Positions 42,967-52,407 of a DNA stretch of 64,000 nucleotides are shown here, one piece after another. Source of the DNA: Pseudomonas yamanorum. GTDB lineage: Bacteria > Pseudomonadota > Gammaproteobacteria > Pseudomonadales > Pseudomonadaceae. Both the position numbers and the translations under genes were made by a program. The notes beneath the pieces are model-generated. The model searched no databases, was not told the origin of the DNA, and saw only the letters and a program-made list of their open reading frames with translations. Location: contig NZ_JACARE010000027.1 of assembly GCF_013386765.1 (NCBI RefSeq), positions 124,323 through 188,322 on the forward strand, in the 5' to 3' direction. Positions within the stretch are counted from its first letter, which is position 1, and each line of letters starts with the position of its first letter.

Positions 42967-44886
42967 TCAGGCATCCAGCTCGGCCCAGCGTTCAACCAGT
43001 GCTTCCAGCTCGCTGTTCAACTGTTCAAGGGAGGCAATCACCTTGGCGGTTTCTGCAGCAGGACGCATATAGAAACCCGCGTCAGCCATTTCAGCTTCCA
43101 CGGCAGCGATCTGCTGTTCCTTGGCGTCGATATCACCCGGCAGTGCTTCCAGCTCACGCTGAAGCTTGTAGCTGAGCTTCTTCTTCGCAACAGGCGCTTC
43201 CTGGGCTGGAGCTGGCTCGGCAGCCACCGGGGCAACCACGGCCGAGGTCAGGTCAGCCTTGCCGGATTTGCTCTCGGTCACGCCCAGCAGGCGCGGCGAG
43301 CCGCCCTGGCGCAGCCAGTCCTGGTAACCACCGACGTATTCGCGAACCTTGCCTTCACCTTCGAAGACCAGGGTGCTGGTGACCACGTTGTCGAGGAATG
43401 CCCGGTCGTGGCTGACCATCAGTACAGTGCCGTTGAAGGTCAGCAAGACCTCTTCCAGCAGCTCCAGCGTTTCAACGTCGAGGTCGTTGGTCGGTTCGTC
43501 GAGCACCAGCAGGTTGGCCGGTTTGCTGAACAGCTTGGCCAGCAGCAGGCGCGCACGCTCACCACCAGACAAGGCTTTAACCGGCGTACGTGCACGCTGC
43601 GGGCTGAACAGGAAGTCGCCCAGGTAGCTCAGCACGTGGCGGCTCTGGCCGTCGATGTCGATAAAGTCGCGACCTTCGGCGACGTTGTCGATCACGGTTT
43701 TTTCCAGGTCCAACTGGTGGCGCAACTGGTCGAAGTAGGCCACGTCGATGCGCGTGCCCTCTTCCACTTTACCGCTGGTGGGTTGCAGGCCGTTGAGCAT
43801 CAGCTTGAGCAAGGTGGTCTTGCCGGTACCGTTGGCACCGAGCAGGCCGATACGGTCGCCGCGCTGCAGGACCATGGAGAAGTCCTTGATCAGGAACGGG
43901 CCGTCCGGGTGATGGAAGCTGACGTTTTCCAGCACCATCACTTGCTTGCCCGACTTGTCGGCGGTATCCAGCTGGATATTGGCCTTGCCGGTGCGTTCGC
44001 GACGCTCGCCGCGCTCAACGCGCAGGGCTTTCAGGGCGCGTACGCGGCCTTCGTTACGGGTGCGGCGGGCCTTGATGCCCTGGCGGATCCAGACTTCTTC
44101 CTGGGCCAGCTTTTTATCGAACAGGGCGTTGGCGGTTTCCTCGGCGGACAGCGCGGCTTCCTTGTGCACCAGGAAGCTCGCGTAGTCGCCGTTCCAGTCG
44201 ATCAGGCCACCGCGGTCCAGTTCGAGGATGCGGGTTGCCAGGTTCTGCAAGAAGGAACGGTCGTGCGTGATGAACAGCACGGCGCCCTGGAAATCCTTGA
44301 GGGCTTCTTCCAGCCAGGCGATTGCACCGATGTCCAGGTGGTTGGTCGGTTCGTCGAGCAGCAGCAGGTCCGGCTCGGACACCAGGGCCTGGGCCAGCAG
44401 GACGCGGCGACGCCAGCCGCCGGACAATTCGGCGAGGGTCTTGTCGGCCGGCAACTGCAGGCGGCTCAGGGTGCTGTCGACCAGTTGCTGCAAGCGCCAG
44501 CCGTCACGGGCTTCGAGGTCTTGCTGGACGTGCATCAGCTTGTCCAGGTCGGCTTCGGTGACGCAGTTCTGCGCCAGGTGATGGTATTCGGCAAGCAGTG
44601 CGCCTACGCCGTCGAGGCCTTCGGCAACCACGTCGAACACTGTCCGTCCGTCGGCCACCGGCAATTCTTGCGGCAATTCGCCGATCTTGAGGCCCGGGGC
44701 GCGCCACACAGAGCCTTCATCGGACTTCTGGTCGCCTTTAACCAGCTTCATCATGCTGGACTTGCCGGTGCCGTTGCGGCCGATGATGCACACCCGCTCA
44801 CCACGGGCGATCTGCCAGGACACCTTGTCCAACAACGGCATAGCGCCGAAAGCAAGGGACACATCGCTGAATTTGAGCAGGGTCAT
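42967..44886 (-). CDS. uup: ABC-F ATPase, Uup type
   Basis: A 639-aa soluble protein with two ABC ATPase domains and no membrane part. The pairs of motifs are GRNGTGKSS/LSGGWRRR and GANGTGKTT/LSGGERAR, each followed by LLLDEPTNHLD or LVLDEPTNDLD. The last 80 residues form a coiled coil (LQRELEALPGDIDAKEQQIA in part), which marks Uup among the ABC-F group. Uup binds ribosomes and branched DNA and affects transposon excision. The start at 44886 yields MTLLKFSDVSLAF; the 25-codon upstream extension is not coding. It is divergent from slt. Confidence 0.9.
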   Translation of the reverse strand: MTLLKFSDVSLAFGAMPLLDKVSWQIARGERVCIIGRNGTGKSSMMKLVKGDQKSDEGSVWRAPGLKIGELPQELPVADGRTVFDVVAEGLDGVGALLAEYHHLAQNCVTEADLDKLMHVQQDLEARDGWRLQQLVDSTLSRLQLPADKTLAELSGGWRRRVLLAQALVSEPDLLLLDEPTNHLDIGAIAWLEEALKDFQGAVLFITHDRSFLQNLATRILELDRGGLIDWNGDYASFLVHKEAALSAEETANALFDKKLAQEEVWIRQGIKARRTRNEGRVRALKALRVERGERRERTGKANIQLDTADKSGKQVMVLENVSFHHPDGPFLIKDFSMVLQRGDRIGLLGANGTGKTTLLKLMLNGLQPTSGKVEEGTRIDVAYFDQLRHQLDLEKTVIDNVAEGRDFIDIDGQSRHVLSYLGDFLFSPQRARTPVKALSGGERARLLLAKLFSKPANLLVLDEPTNDLDVETLELLEEVLLTFNGTVLMVSHDRAFLDNVVTSTLVFEGEGKVREYVGGYQDWLRQGGSPRLLGVTESKSGKADLTSAVVAPVAAEPAPAQEAPVAKKKLSYKLQRELEALPGDIDAKEQQIAAVEAEMADAGFYMRPAAETAKVIASLEQLNSELEALVERWAELDA

Positions 44887-45098
44887 ACGCTTCTCCAAAA
44901 ACTGGGCGCGCATTCTACCTGACTTAGGGCTCGAGGCGGCCGGCATTTTCGCCGTTGACACGTTCTGTCGGACATTTCAGATGAACTTGAATGAAGCGAC
45001 CGGCAAAGCTTTCACCGGTTGCGGCCAAAAGGCTAAGCTAGGGGCAATCAGTGTCGGCGACGTCGGCACTAGTCCAGTTTCCTCTGCACGGACGTCTC

Positions 45099-47027
45099 AT
45101 GCGCAGTCGCCTTTTCAGCTTTTTATCTTGTCTGCTTCTTTCTGCCACCGCCGTTCAATCCGCCCAGGCCGTGGACCTCACCACCCAACGTCAATATTAC
45201 GATGAAGCCAAACGAGCCCTCGCCAAAGGCGACAGCGGCCCGTATTTCCAATACAGCCAGGCCCTGGCCGACTACCCGTTGACGCCGTACCTGGCCTACG
45301 ACGAACTGACCGCACGCCTGAAAACCGCCAGCAATGAGGAAATCGAACAATTCCTCGCCAAGAACGGCGACCTGCCCCAGGCCAACTGGATGAAACTGCG
45401 CTGGTTGCGCTGGCTGGCCGACCGTGGCGATTGGCAAACCTTTGAAAAGTACTACGACCCAAAACTCAATTTCGTCGAACTGGACTGCCTCCACGGCCAA
45501 TTCCAGCTGACCCATAACCAAAAAGCCGAAGGCTACAAAACCACCGAGAAGCTGTGGCTCACCGGTAAATCCCAGCCTGCCGCCTGTGATGCAACCTTTG
45601 GCCAGTGGGCCGCTGACGGCCAACTGACCGAACAGAAAATCTGGGACCGCGCCAAGCTGGCCACCGAAGCGCGCAATTACCCGCTGGCCAACAGCCTGGT
45701 AAAAACCTTGCCGACCCTTGGCGCCCAAGGCCGCCTGATGGTGGACGTGGCGCAGAAGCCCGACATGCTCAGCGACCCGTCGCGCTTCCTGCCGGCCAAC
45801 GAGGCCATGTCCGACGCCGTCGGCCTGGGGCTTCGCCGCCTGGCACGCCAGGACCCGGACAAGGCCATGGCCCTGCTCGACGGTTATGCCAGCAGCATGC
45901 ACTTCTCTCGTGACGAAAAAGTGTCGATCGCCCGGGAAATCGGCCTGACCCTGGCACGCCGCTACGACCCGCGCGCCCTCGACGTGATGACCAAATACGA
46001 TCCGGAACTGCGGGACAACACCGTTTCCGAATGGCGCCTGCGCCTGCTGCTACGCCTGGCGCGCTGGGAAGATGCTTATCAGTTGACCCGCAAGCTGCCG
46101 CAGGATTTGGCCACCACCAACCGCTGGCGCTACTGGCAGGCCCGCAGCCTGGAGCTGGCAGAGCCGAAGAACCCGCAAGCCCTGGTGCTGTACAAGGGCC
46201 TGGCCAAAGAGCGCGACTTCTACGGTTTCCTCGCGGCAGATCGCTCCCAGTCCCCGTACCAACTGAACAACAAGCCGCTGATGATGAGCCAGGCGCTGAT
46301 GAACAAGGTGCGTAACACCCCCGGCGTACGCCGTGCCCTGGAGTTCTACGCCCGTGGCCAGGTCGTTGATGGCCGTCGCGAGTGGTACCACGTCAGCCGA
46401 CACTTCAACCGCGACGAAATGGTCGCCCAGGCGAAGCTGGCCTATGACATGAAGTGGTACTTCCCGGCGATCCGCACCATCAGCCAGGCGCAGTACTGGG
46501 ACGACCTGGACATCCGCTTCCCGATGGCCCACCGCGACACGCTGGTGCGTGAAGCCAAGGTCCGCGGCGTGCATTCAAGCTGGGTGTTTGCGATCACCCG
46601 CCAGGAAAGCGCCTTTATGGACGACGCCCGCTCCGGCGTCGGCGCCACCGGGCTGATGCAACTGATGCCCGGCACCGCGAAAGAGACCGCACGCAAGTTC
46701 AGCATCCCGTTGGCCTCGCAACAGCAAGTGCTCGACCCGGACAAGAACATCCAGCTCGGCGCGGCGTACCTGAGCCAGGTCCACGCTCAGTTCAACGGCA
46801 ACCGCGTACTCGCCACCGCCGCCTACAACGCCGGCCCCGGCCGTGTGCGCCAATGGCTGCGTGGCGCCGACCACCTGAGTTTCGACGTGTGGGTGGAAAG
46901 CATACCTTTCGACGAAACCCGCCAGTATGTGCAGAACGTGCTGTCTTATTCGGTGATCTACGGGCAGAAGCTCAATGCGCCACAGCCGTTGGTGGATTGG
47001 CATGAGCGGTATTTTGATGATCAGTAA
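45099..47027 (+). CDS. slt: Soluble lytic murein transglycosylase
   Basis: A 642-aa periplasmic enzyme cutting peptidoglycan to 1,6-anhydromuropeptides. A signal peptide spans about 1-25 (ATAVQSAQA-V). The long alpha-superhelical U/L domains fill to about residue 480, and the catalytic domain has Glu503 in ITRQESAF, followed by SGVGATGLMQLMPGTA and AAYNAGPGRVRQW. Length matches Slt70. The start at 45099 is chosen for the signal peptide; an ATG 48 bases earlier in the frame is not needed. Confidence 0.96.
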   Translation: MRSRLFSFLSCLLLSATAVQSAQAVDLTTQRQYYDEAKRALAKGDSGPYFQYSQALADYPLTPYLAYDELTARLKTASNEEIEQFLAKNGDLPQANWMKLRWLRWLADRGDWQTFEKYYDPKLNFVELDCLHGQFQLTHNQKAEGYKTTEKLWLTGKSQPAACDATFGQWAADGQLTEQKIWDRAKLATEARNYPLANSLVKTLPTLGAQGRLMVDVAQKPDMLSDPSRFLPANEAMSDAVGLGLRRLARQDPDKAMALLDGYASSMHFSRDEKVSIAREIGLTLARRYDPRALDVMTKYDPELRDNTVSEWRLRLLLRLARWEDAYQLTRKLPQDLATTNRWRYWQARSLELAEPKNPQALVLYKGLAKERDFYGFLAADRSQSPYQLNNKPLMMSQALMNKVRNTPGVRRALEFYARGQVVDGRREWYHVSRHFNRDEMVAQAKLAYDMKWYFPAIRTISQAQYWDDLDIRFPMAHRDTLVREAKVRGVHSSWVFAITRQESAFMDDARSGVGATGLMQLMPGTAKETARKFSIPLASQQQVLDPDKNIQLGAAYLSQVHAQFNGNRVLATAAYNAGPGRVRQWLRGADHLSFDVWVESIPFDETRQYVQNVLSYSVIYGQKLNAPQPLVDWHERYFDDQ

Positions 47028-47055
47028 CACGACTTTCAGAGGCTGATACAAAACC

Positions 47056-47188
47056 TGTGGCGAGCGAGCTTGCTCGCGTTGGGCTGCGCAGCAGCCCCAA
47101 GTAATGTCGCGGCGTTATTCAGATAGATCGGGTTGTAAGGATTCAGGGCTGCTTCGCAGCCCAACGCGAGCAAGCTCGCTCGCCACAA
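47056..47188. repeat. REPIN, TGTGGCGAGCGAGC type
   Basis: Left arm TGTGGCGAGCGAGCTTGCTC then GCGTTGGGCTGCGCAGCAGCC; right arm is the inverse, ending GAGCAAGCTCGCTCGCCACA. Each arm also contains an inner hairpin (GGGCTGC...GCAGCCC). It lies between the convergent slt and MsbA-like genes. Confidence 0.92.
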
Positions 47189-47209
47189 CGATCCGGTATG
47201 GGCGTCGGG

Positions 47210-48982
47210 TCAGTGCCTAACCGGCTCATCACCATCACTGAACTGCAACGCCGCCAATCGCGCATACAGCGGGTTACTCGCGATCAACTGCTGATGCGTC
47301 CCCACCGCCACCAGCTTGCCCTGGTCCATCACGGCAATCCGGTCGGCGTTCTTCACGGTGGCCAAGCGGTGGGCAATCACCAGGGTGGTGCGCCCTTCCA
47401 TCAGCTGCGGCAACGCTTGCTGAATCAGGTGTTCACTCTGGGCATCCAGGGCGCTGGTGGCTTCGTCCAGCAGCAGGATCGGTGCATCCACCAGCAACGC
47501 CCGGGCAATGGCCAGGCGTTGGCGCTGGCCGCCGGAGAGGCCCATGCCGCCGTCGCCCAGGTGAGTCTGGTAGCCATCGGGCATTTGCAGGATGAAGTCG
47601 TGGGCGTGGGCGATACGTGCTGCCTCTTCGACCTGGGCGAAGGTGGCCGACGGATTGCCGTAGCGAATGTTTTCTTCAACGCTTCCGAAAAACAGCGCCG
47701 GGCTCTGGGATACCAGGGCGAAACAGCGGCGCAGGTCCAGCGGGTCGAGTTCGGTCAGCGGGTGACCTTCCAGGAGAACGCGACCTTGCTGTGGATCGTA
47801 GAAGCGCAGCAACAGGTCAAAAATGGTTGATTTACCCGCACCGGACGGGCCGACCAAGGCCAGGGTTTCGCCGGCATTGATCGTCAGGCTCAGGCCATCA
47901 ATGGCGTAGCTGTCTGGCCGCGACGGGTAGGAAAAGCGCAGGTCCTGCAACTCCAACCGACCGCTGACCCGCTCTGGCAGCTTGATGACATTGGCCTCGG
48001 GGGCCTTGATTTCATTGCTCGATTGCAGCAACTCGCCAATCCGCTCTGCCGCACCGGCTGCGCGCTGCAGTTCACCCAACACTTCACTCAACGTACCGAC
48101 GGCGCTGCCGACGATCAGGCTGTAGAACACGAACGCCGCCAGTTCACCACCGGAAATCCGCCCGCTGATCACATCCATTCCGCCCACCCAGAGCATCACG
48201 CCCACGGCGCCCAGCACCAGCATGATCACCAGGGTAATCAGCCACGAACGCTGCAGGATACGTTTGCGCGCGGTGGTGAACGCCTCTTCCACCGTCACGG
48301 CAAAGCGTTGTTCGTCCTGCACCTGGTGGTTGTAGGCCTGCACGGTCTTGATTTGGCCGAGGGTCTCGGACACGTAGCTACCCACATCGGCGATACGGTC
48401 CTGGCTCAGCCGCGACAGGCTGCGCACCCGGCGGCCGAAGATCAAGATCGGTGCCAGCACCAGCGGCAGCGCGATCACGACGATGCTGGTGAGCTTGGGG
48501 TTGGTGACAAACAACAGCACGATCCCGCCGATCACCATCAAGGCGTTGCGCAGGAACAGCGACAGCGAGGAGCCGATCACCGATTGCAGCAAGGTGGTGT
48601 CGGTGGTCAGCCGCGACTGGATTTCCGAGCTGCGGTTGTTTTCATAGAAACCCGGGTGCAGGTAGATCAAGTGATTGAACACCTGCCGCCGGATGTCCGC
48701 CACCACCCGCTCGCCGATCCACGACACCAGGTAAAACCGCGCAAACGTGCCCACCGCCAGGCCCATCACCAAAATCATGAACAGGCCGATGGACTGGTTG
48801 AGCAGGTGCGGTGACTGGGTCATGAAGCCCTGGTCCACCAGCAGGCGGATGCCCTGCCCCATGGACAAGGTGATGCCTGCGGTGACGATCAACGCCAACA
48901 AGGCCCCCAGGGCCTGCCAGCGGTAGGGAGCGACGAAGCGGCTGGCCAGGCGAATCGCGCGGCGTTGACGGGCTGAGAGCAT
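47210..48982 (-). CDS. MsbA-like ABC exporter (fused permease-ATPase)
   Basis: A 590-aa half-transporter. Residues about 1-310 are a six-helix exporter domain (ALGALLALIVTAGITLSMGQ at the start); the ATPase follows with Walker A GPSGAGKST, signature LSGGQRQRLAIARA, Walker B ILLLDEATSALD and H-loop VIAHRL. AGGTGA precedes the ATG at 48982; a longer frame to 49051 has no family support. Relatives move lipids, peptides or drugs. Substrate is not deducible; since Pseudomonas has its own msbA near the LPS genes, this is probably a paralogue. Confidence 0.87.
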   Translation of the reverse strand: MLSARQRRAIRLASRFVAPYRWQALGALLALIVTAGITLSMGQGIRLLVDQGFMTQSPHLLNQSIGLFMILVMGLAVGTFARFYLVSWIGERVVADIRRQVFNHLIYLHPGFYENNRSSEIQSRLTTDTTLLQSVIGSSLSLFLRNALMVIGGIVLLFVTNPKLTSIVVIALPLVLAPILIFGRRVRSLSRLSQDRIADVGSYVSETLGQIKTVQAYNHQVQDEQRFAVTVEEAFTTARKRILQRSWLITLVIMLVLGAVGVMLWVGGMDVISGRISGGELAAFVFYSLIVGSAVGTLSEVLGELQRAAGAAERIGELLQSSNEIKAPEANVIKLPERVSGRLELQDLRFSYPSRPDSYAIDGLSLTINAGETLALVGPSGAGKSTIFDLLLRFYDPQQGRVLLEGHPLTELDPLDLRRCFALVSQSPALFFGSVEENIRYGNPSATFAQVEEAARIAHAHDFILQMPDGYQTHLGDGGMGLSGGQRQRLAIARALLVDAPILLLDEATSALDAQSEHLIQQALPQLMEGRTTLVIAHRLATVKNADRIAVMDQGKLVAVGTHQQLIASNPLYARLAALQFSDGDEPVRH

Positions 48983-49237
48983 GGAGGGTTTCACCTGAAG
49001 GTTGGAGACGGGAACCTGCACCTTTACATGGGGGGAACTTGAGTGAATCACAATGAGTCAGGTTAATTATGCTTACCGAACCTAGCCCCTAGAGGCTATC
49101 GGTCTAAGGCTCGGCTGGAAATTTGTATCGGTTTCTGCTGGACTGGGCATTCGATCCGCTGGACGTGTATGGAGTTGTAACAACGCGTTCACACGGGGGT
49201 TTTAGAGTAGGTACACAACCTGATGAGGAGACGGGCC

Positions 49238-49411
49238 ATGTCCTTGCAAAACAGCAGCAACGCCAAAATTGAAGTGATCCGCCAACCGCAGCAGTTGCCT
49301 TGCTCGTACATCGACGCTCAAGGCCGCGAAGTGCAAATCACCGAAGAGATGATCCAGAGCGCATGCGCCGAACTGGAGCAGAAATTGGTCAAGCCTGCCA
49401 AGCAAGGCTGA
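49238..49411 (+). CDS. Conserved 57-aa protein (PA1571-like)
   Basis: A 57-aa soluble protein starting MSLQNSSNAKIEVIRQPQQL with YIDAQGREVQITEEMIQSAC in the middle and a basic end VKPAKQG. GAGGAG stands 8 bases before the ATG. A terminator follows 17 bases after the stop, so it is a monocistronic gene with its own promoter in the 255-base gap upstream. I believe it belongs to a small Pseudomonas family, but no role is known. A TAGCC-CCTAGA-GGCTA inverted repeat at 49083-49098 lies in its upstream region. Confidence 0.82.
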   Translation: MSLQNSSNAKIEVIRQPQQLPCSYIDAQGREVQITEEMIQSACAELEQKLVKPAKQG

Positions 49412-49428
49412 ATCGCCCAAGCTCTTTT

Positions 49429-49457
49429 AAACCCGGCCTTGTTAGCCGGGTTTTTTA
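49429..49457. terminator. Terminator between the 57-aa gene and pdxB
   Basis: AACCCGGC/GCCGGGTTTTTT with loop CTTGTTA. Mainly for the plus-strand gene; pdxB ends 6 bases to the right and may use it through TTAAAAGAGC only weakly. Confidence 0.88.
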
Positions 49458-49462
49458 TGGGT

Positions 49463-50605
49463 TCAGATCGCCTGTGCACCCAACGCCGAGACGATGTTCG
49501 ACAAGGCGGCAGACTCGCCGCTGATCCGCACCTTCAAGCCATCAATCTCACGCCGCGGCGGGTAGTGCTTGCGCAGTTGGTCAAACGCCTTGCGCTGCTC
49601 GTCAACTGTGCCTACAAGGCTGCGGCGGAAATCCGCGTCATCACGGCGCGGGTCGTACACGCCACGGCATATAGCCGCCAGCGCCCAGGCCGGGTCGGTA
49701 TTGGCGTTGAGGCTGACCTCGGCCAGCCAGGGTTCCGGCAGCAAGTCGCTGAGTTGAATGGTTGGCTCCTGGCCCAGATACTGGCAAAGCGCCTGGTAGA
49801 TCTGCGCCGTGCCGCGCTGCCGGCCGTCCAGGCTGTAGCCGGCGATATGCGGGGTGGCCAGCACACACAGGTCGGCCAGATCGACGTCCACCTGGGGCTC
49901 GCCTTCCCATACATCCAGCACTGCTTGCAGGTCTTCGCGGTCCAGCAGCACGTCCTTGAGGGCGGCGTTGTCGACCACCGGGCCGCGGCTGGCGTTGATC
50001 AACCAGGTGCCGTGTTTCAGTTGATTGAGGCGCTCGCGATCAAACAGGTGCCAGGTCGAACCGTTGCCGGATTTGTTCAGCGGCGTGTGCAGGCTGATCA
50101 CATCGCATTGCTCGATAATCTGTTCAAGGCTGACGTAATCGCCGTCCTCGGCGATCTGCCGGGGCGGGTCGCACACCAGCACGTTCCAGCCCAACGCCTT
50201 GAGAACCTGGACCAGGCGCCCGCCGACCTCACCGGCGCCCACCACACCGTAGGTACGCTGGGCCAGATCTGCGCCTTCGATTTCGGCCAGGGTCAGCAGG
50301 CTGCCCAGCACATAGTCGACCACGCCACGGGCGTTGCAGCCGGGGGCGCTGGACCACTGAATACCGGCGCGCTGGAAGTAATCGAGGTCGAGGTGGTCGG
50401 TGCCGATGGTGCAGGTGCCGACAAACCGCACCGGTGTGCCTTCGAGCAAGGCGCGGTTGACGTTGGTCACCGAACGCACCAGCAGCACGTCGGCCCGCTC
50501 AAGGGTCGCACGGTCGATGGACCGCCCCGGAACCCGGCGAATCTCGCCAAATCCTTCGAAGAATGCATCGAGCAGCGGGATATTTTCGTCGGCAACAATC
50601 AGCAT
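49463..50605 (-). CDS. pdxB: Erythronate-4-phosphate dehydrogenase
   Basis: A 380-aa enzyme of the D-2-hydroxyacid dehydrogenase family oxidising 4-phosphoerythronate in pyridoxal phosphate synthesis. It starts MLIVADENIPLLDAFFEGFG; the NAD fold is YGVVGAGEVGGRLVQVLKAL; the catalytic Arg is in LINASRGPVVDN and His in ATPHIAGYSLDG. The C-terminal 90 residues form the PdxB dimerisation domain (ICRGVYDPRRDDADFR). The ATG at 50605 has AAGGAG; the frame open to 51331 runs through a REPIN and overlaps the MATE gene, so it is not used. Confidence 0.96.
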   Translation of the reverse strand: MLIVADENIPLLDAFFEGFGEIRRVPGRSIDRATLERADVLLVRSVTNVNRALLEGTPVRFVGTCTIGTDHLDLDYFQRAGIQWSSAPGCNARGVVDYVLGSLLTLAEIEGADLAQRTYGVVGAGEVGGRLVQVLKALGWNVLVCDPPRQIAEDGDYVSLEQIIEQCDVISLHTPLNKSGNGSTWHLFDRERLNQLKHGTWLINASRGPVVDNAALKDVLLDREDLQAVLDVWEGEPQVDVDLADLCVLATPHIAGYSLDGRQRGTAQIYQALCQYLGQEPTIQLSDLLPEPWLAEVSLNANTDPAWALAAICRGVYDPRRDDADFRRSLVGTVDEQRKAFDQLRKHYPPRREIDGLKVRISGESAALSNIVSALGAQAI

Positions 50606-50647
50606 GGCAGGCTCCTTTCGCGGATCAGCAGTGTACAGCGGTTTTCC

Positions 50648-50798
50648 TTGTGGCGAGGGAGCTTGCTCCCGCTGGAGTGCGGAGCGCTCCCAAATGAAGC
50701 AACGTTTTTTTTCAGGTACACATCGGTTGCCCGTCCTGGGGCTGCTGCGCAGCCCAGCGGGAGCAAGCTCCCTCGCCACAGCAAGCTCCCTCGCCACA
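50648..50798. repeat. REPIN with duplicated right end
   Basis: Left arm TGTGGCGAGGGAGCTTGCTC, right arm GAGCAAGCTCCCTCGCCACA; the last 18 bases of the right arm (GCAAGCTCCCTCGCCACA) occur twice in tandem (about 50763-50780 and 50781-50798). It fills half of the 310-base divergent gap between pdxB and the MATE gene, an unusual place because both promoters must lie around it. Confidence 0.9.
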
Positions 50799-50915
50799 AA
50801 AAGCAATCTTTGCGCGCGCAAGTGCTTACAAATCCACAACACAGGTTTTTTCCTGACCAACACGTCAGGGCGTAGAATGCGCCGTCCTGCGCTCCGCCTC
50901 TCTGGACATCCGTAC

Positions 50916-52313
50916 GTGAACACTGCCGCAACTACCCCCGCCCTCTCTCGCCCCGCCCGCGTCAGCCTTGAGGTGCGCAACCTGCTGGCGCTGGCCCTGC
51001 CGATCATGATCGGGCAACTGGCGACCACGGCCATGGGCTTTGTCGATGCGGTGATGGCCGGGCGTGTCAGCTCCCGGGACCTGGCGGCGGTCGCCCTGGG
51101 CAACTCCATCTGGATCCCGGTGTACCTGCTGATGACCGGCACCCTGCTGGCCACCACGCCGAAGGTCGCCCAGCGCTTTGGCGCCGGTACCCACGGCGAG
51201 ATCGGCCCGCTGGTGCGCCAGTCGATGTGGCTGGCGCTGGTGGTGGGGATTACCGCGCTGCTGTTGCTGATCAGCGCCGAACCGATCCTGCACCTGATGA
51301 ACGTCGACCCCGAGCTGATCAAACCGTGCATGGGCTACCTGCACGGCATCGCCTCGGGCATGCCGGCGATTGCGCTGTATTACGTGCTGCGCTGCTTCAG
51401 CGACGGCCTGGGCCGCACGCGGCCGAGCATGGTTATGGGCCTGTGCGGGCTGGCGCTGAATATTCCGCTGAACTATGTGTTCATCTACGGCCACTTCGGC
51501 GTGCCGGCCATGGGCGGCATCGGTTGTGGCTGGGCCACGGCGATCGTGATGTGGGTGATGATGCTCGGCCTGGCCGCCTGGACCCGCTGGGCGCCGGTCT
51601 ATCAGAGCAGCGAGCTGTTCAAGCGCTTTGACTGGCCGCAGTGGTCGGTGATCAAGCGTGTGTTGAGCATTGGCTTGCCCATCGGGATTGCGGTGTTTGC
51701 CGAGTCGAGCATTTTCGCGGTGATCGCACTGCTGATCGGCAGCCTTGGTGCCACGGTGGTGGCCGGGCACCAGATCGCCCTGAACTTCAGCTCGCTGGTG
51801 TTCATGATTCCCTACTCCCTGAGCATGGCGGTCACCGTGCGCGTGGGCCAGGCCCTGGGCCGTGGCGAACCCCGCGAGGCGCGTTTCGCCGCCGGTGTGG
51901 GGATGGGCACGGCGCTGGTTTACGCCTGCCTGTCCTGCAGCCTGATGCTGCTGTTTCGCGAACAGATTTCCACTATCTACACCTCCGACCCGAGGGTGAT
52001 CCAGGTCGCGGCGATGCTGATTGTGTTTGCGGCGTTGTTTCAGTTCTCGGACGCGATCCAGGTCACGGCCGCCGGCGCATTGCGCGGTTACCAGGACACA
52101 CGGGTGACCATGGTGCTGACGCTGTTTGCGTATTGGGGCGTAGGGTTGCCGGTGGGCTATGCGCTGGGGCTGACCGACTGGCTCGGCCAGGCACGCGGCC
52201 CGAGTGGCTTGTGGCAGGGGCTGATCGTTGGCCTGAGCTGTGCGGCCGCAATGCTGGTGATCCGCCTGGTGCGCAGTGCACGCAAGCGGATTCGCCACGA
52301 CAAAAAACTGTAG
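50916..52313 (+). CDS. norM: MATE family multidrug efflux pump (NorM/PmpM-like)
   Basis: A 465-aa cation-coupled exporter with about 12 membrane segments. N-terminal LLALALPIMIGQLATTAMGF and VDAVMAGR, the FSDGLGRTRPSMVMG loop and the related GALRGYQDTRVTMV in the second half show the MATE internal duplication. GTG 50916 (VNTAATTPAL) is preferred; an ATG at 50877 is possible. The stop codon TAG at 52311 is part of a REPIN end. P. aeruginosa PmpM, a relative, exports fluoroquinolones and cationic dyes. Confidence 0.88.
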   Translation: MNTAATTPALSRPARVSLEVRNLLALALPIMIGQLATTAMGFVDAVMAGRVSSRDLAAVALGNSIWIPVYLLMTGTLLATTPKVAQRFGAGTHGEIGPLVRQSMWLALVVGITALLLLISAEPILHLMNVDPELIKPCMGYLHGIASGMPAIALYYVLRCFSDGLGRTRPSMVMGLCGLALNIPLNYVFIYGHFGVPAMGGIGCGWATAIVMWVMMLGLAAWTRWAPVYQSSELFKRFDWPQWSVIKRVLSIGLPIGIAVFAESSIFAVIALLIGSLGATVVAGHQIALNFSSLVFMIPYSLSMAVTVRVGQALGRGEPREARFAAGVGMGTALVYACLSCSLMLLFREQISTIYTSDPRVIQVAAMLIVFAALFQFSDAIQVTAAGALRGYQDTRVTMVLTLFAYWGVGLPVGYALGLTDWLGQARGPSGLWQGLIVGLSCAAAMLVIRLVRSARKRIRHDKKL

Positions 52314-52407
52314 GAGCGAGCTTGCTCGCGAAGAACTCGAGAGCGCCGCGTTAAACCGGGCAACCTGCGTTATCGTTAACGACTTTCGCGAGCAAGCTCG
52401 CTCCTAC
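52310..52407. repeat. REPIN carrying the stop codons of both neighbours
   Basis: Left arm TGTAGGAGCGAGCTTGCTCG, right arm its inverse ending CTCGCTCCTACA, centre with GTTATCGTTAACGA. The TAG in the left TGTAGG ends the MATE gene; the TAG in the inverse of the right end ends tusA. It is a near copy of the REPIN at 34807-34906. Confidence 0.92.

Noticed and set aside
47056..47188. Repeated palindromes as a CRISPR array
   Set aside because: Arms occur in inverted pairs, not as regularly spaced direct repeats, and no cas gene is present; they are REPINs.
49463..51331. Long pdxB frame extending 240 codons upstream
   Set aside because: The extension runs through a REPIN and into the start of the divergent MATE gene; the ATG at 50605 has a good ribosome site and the family N-terminus.
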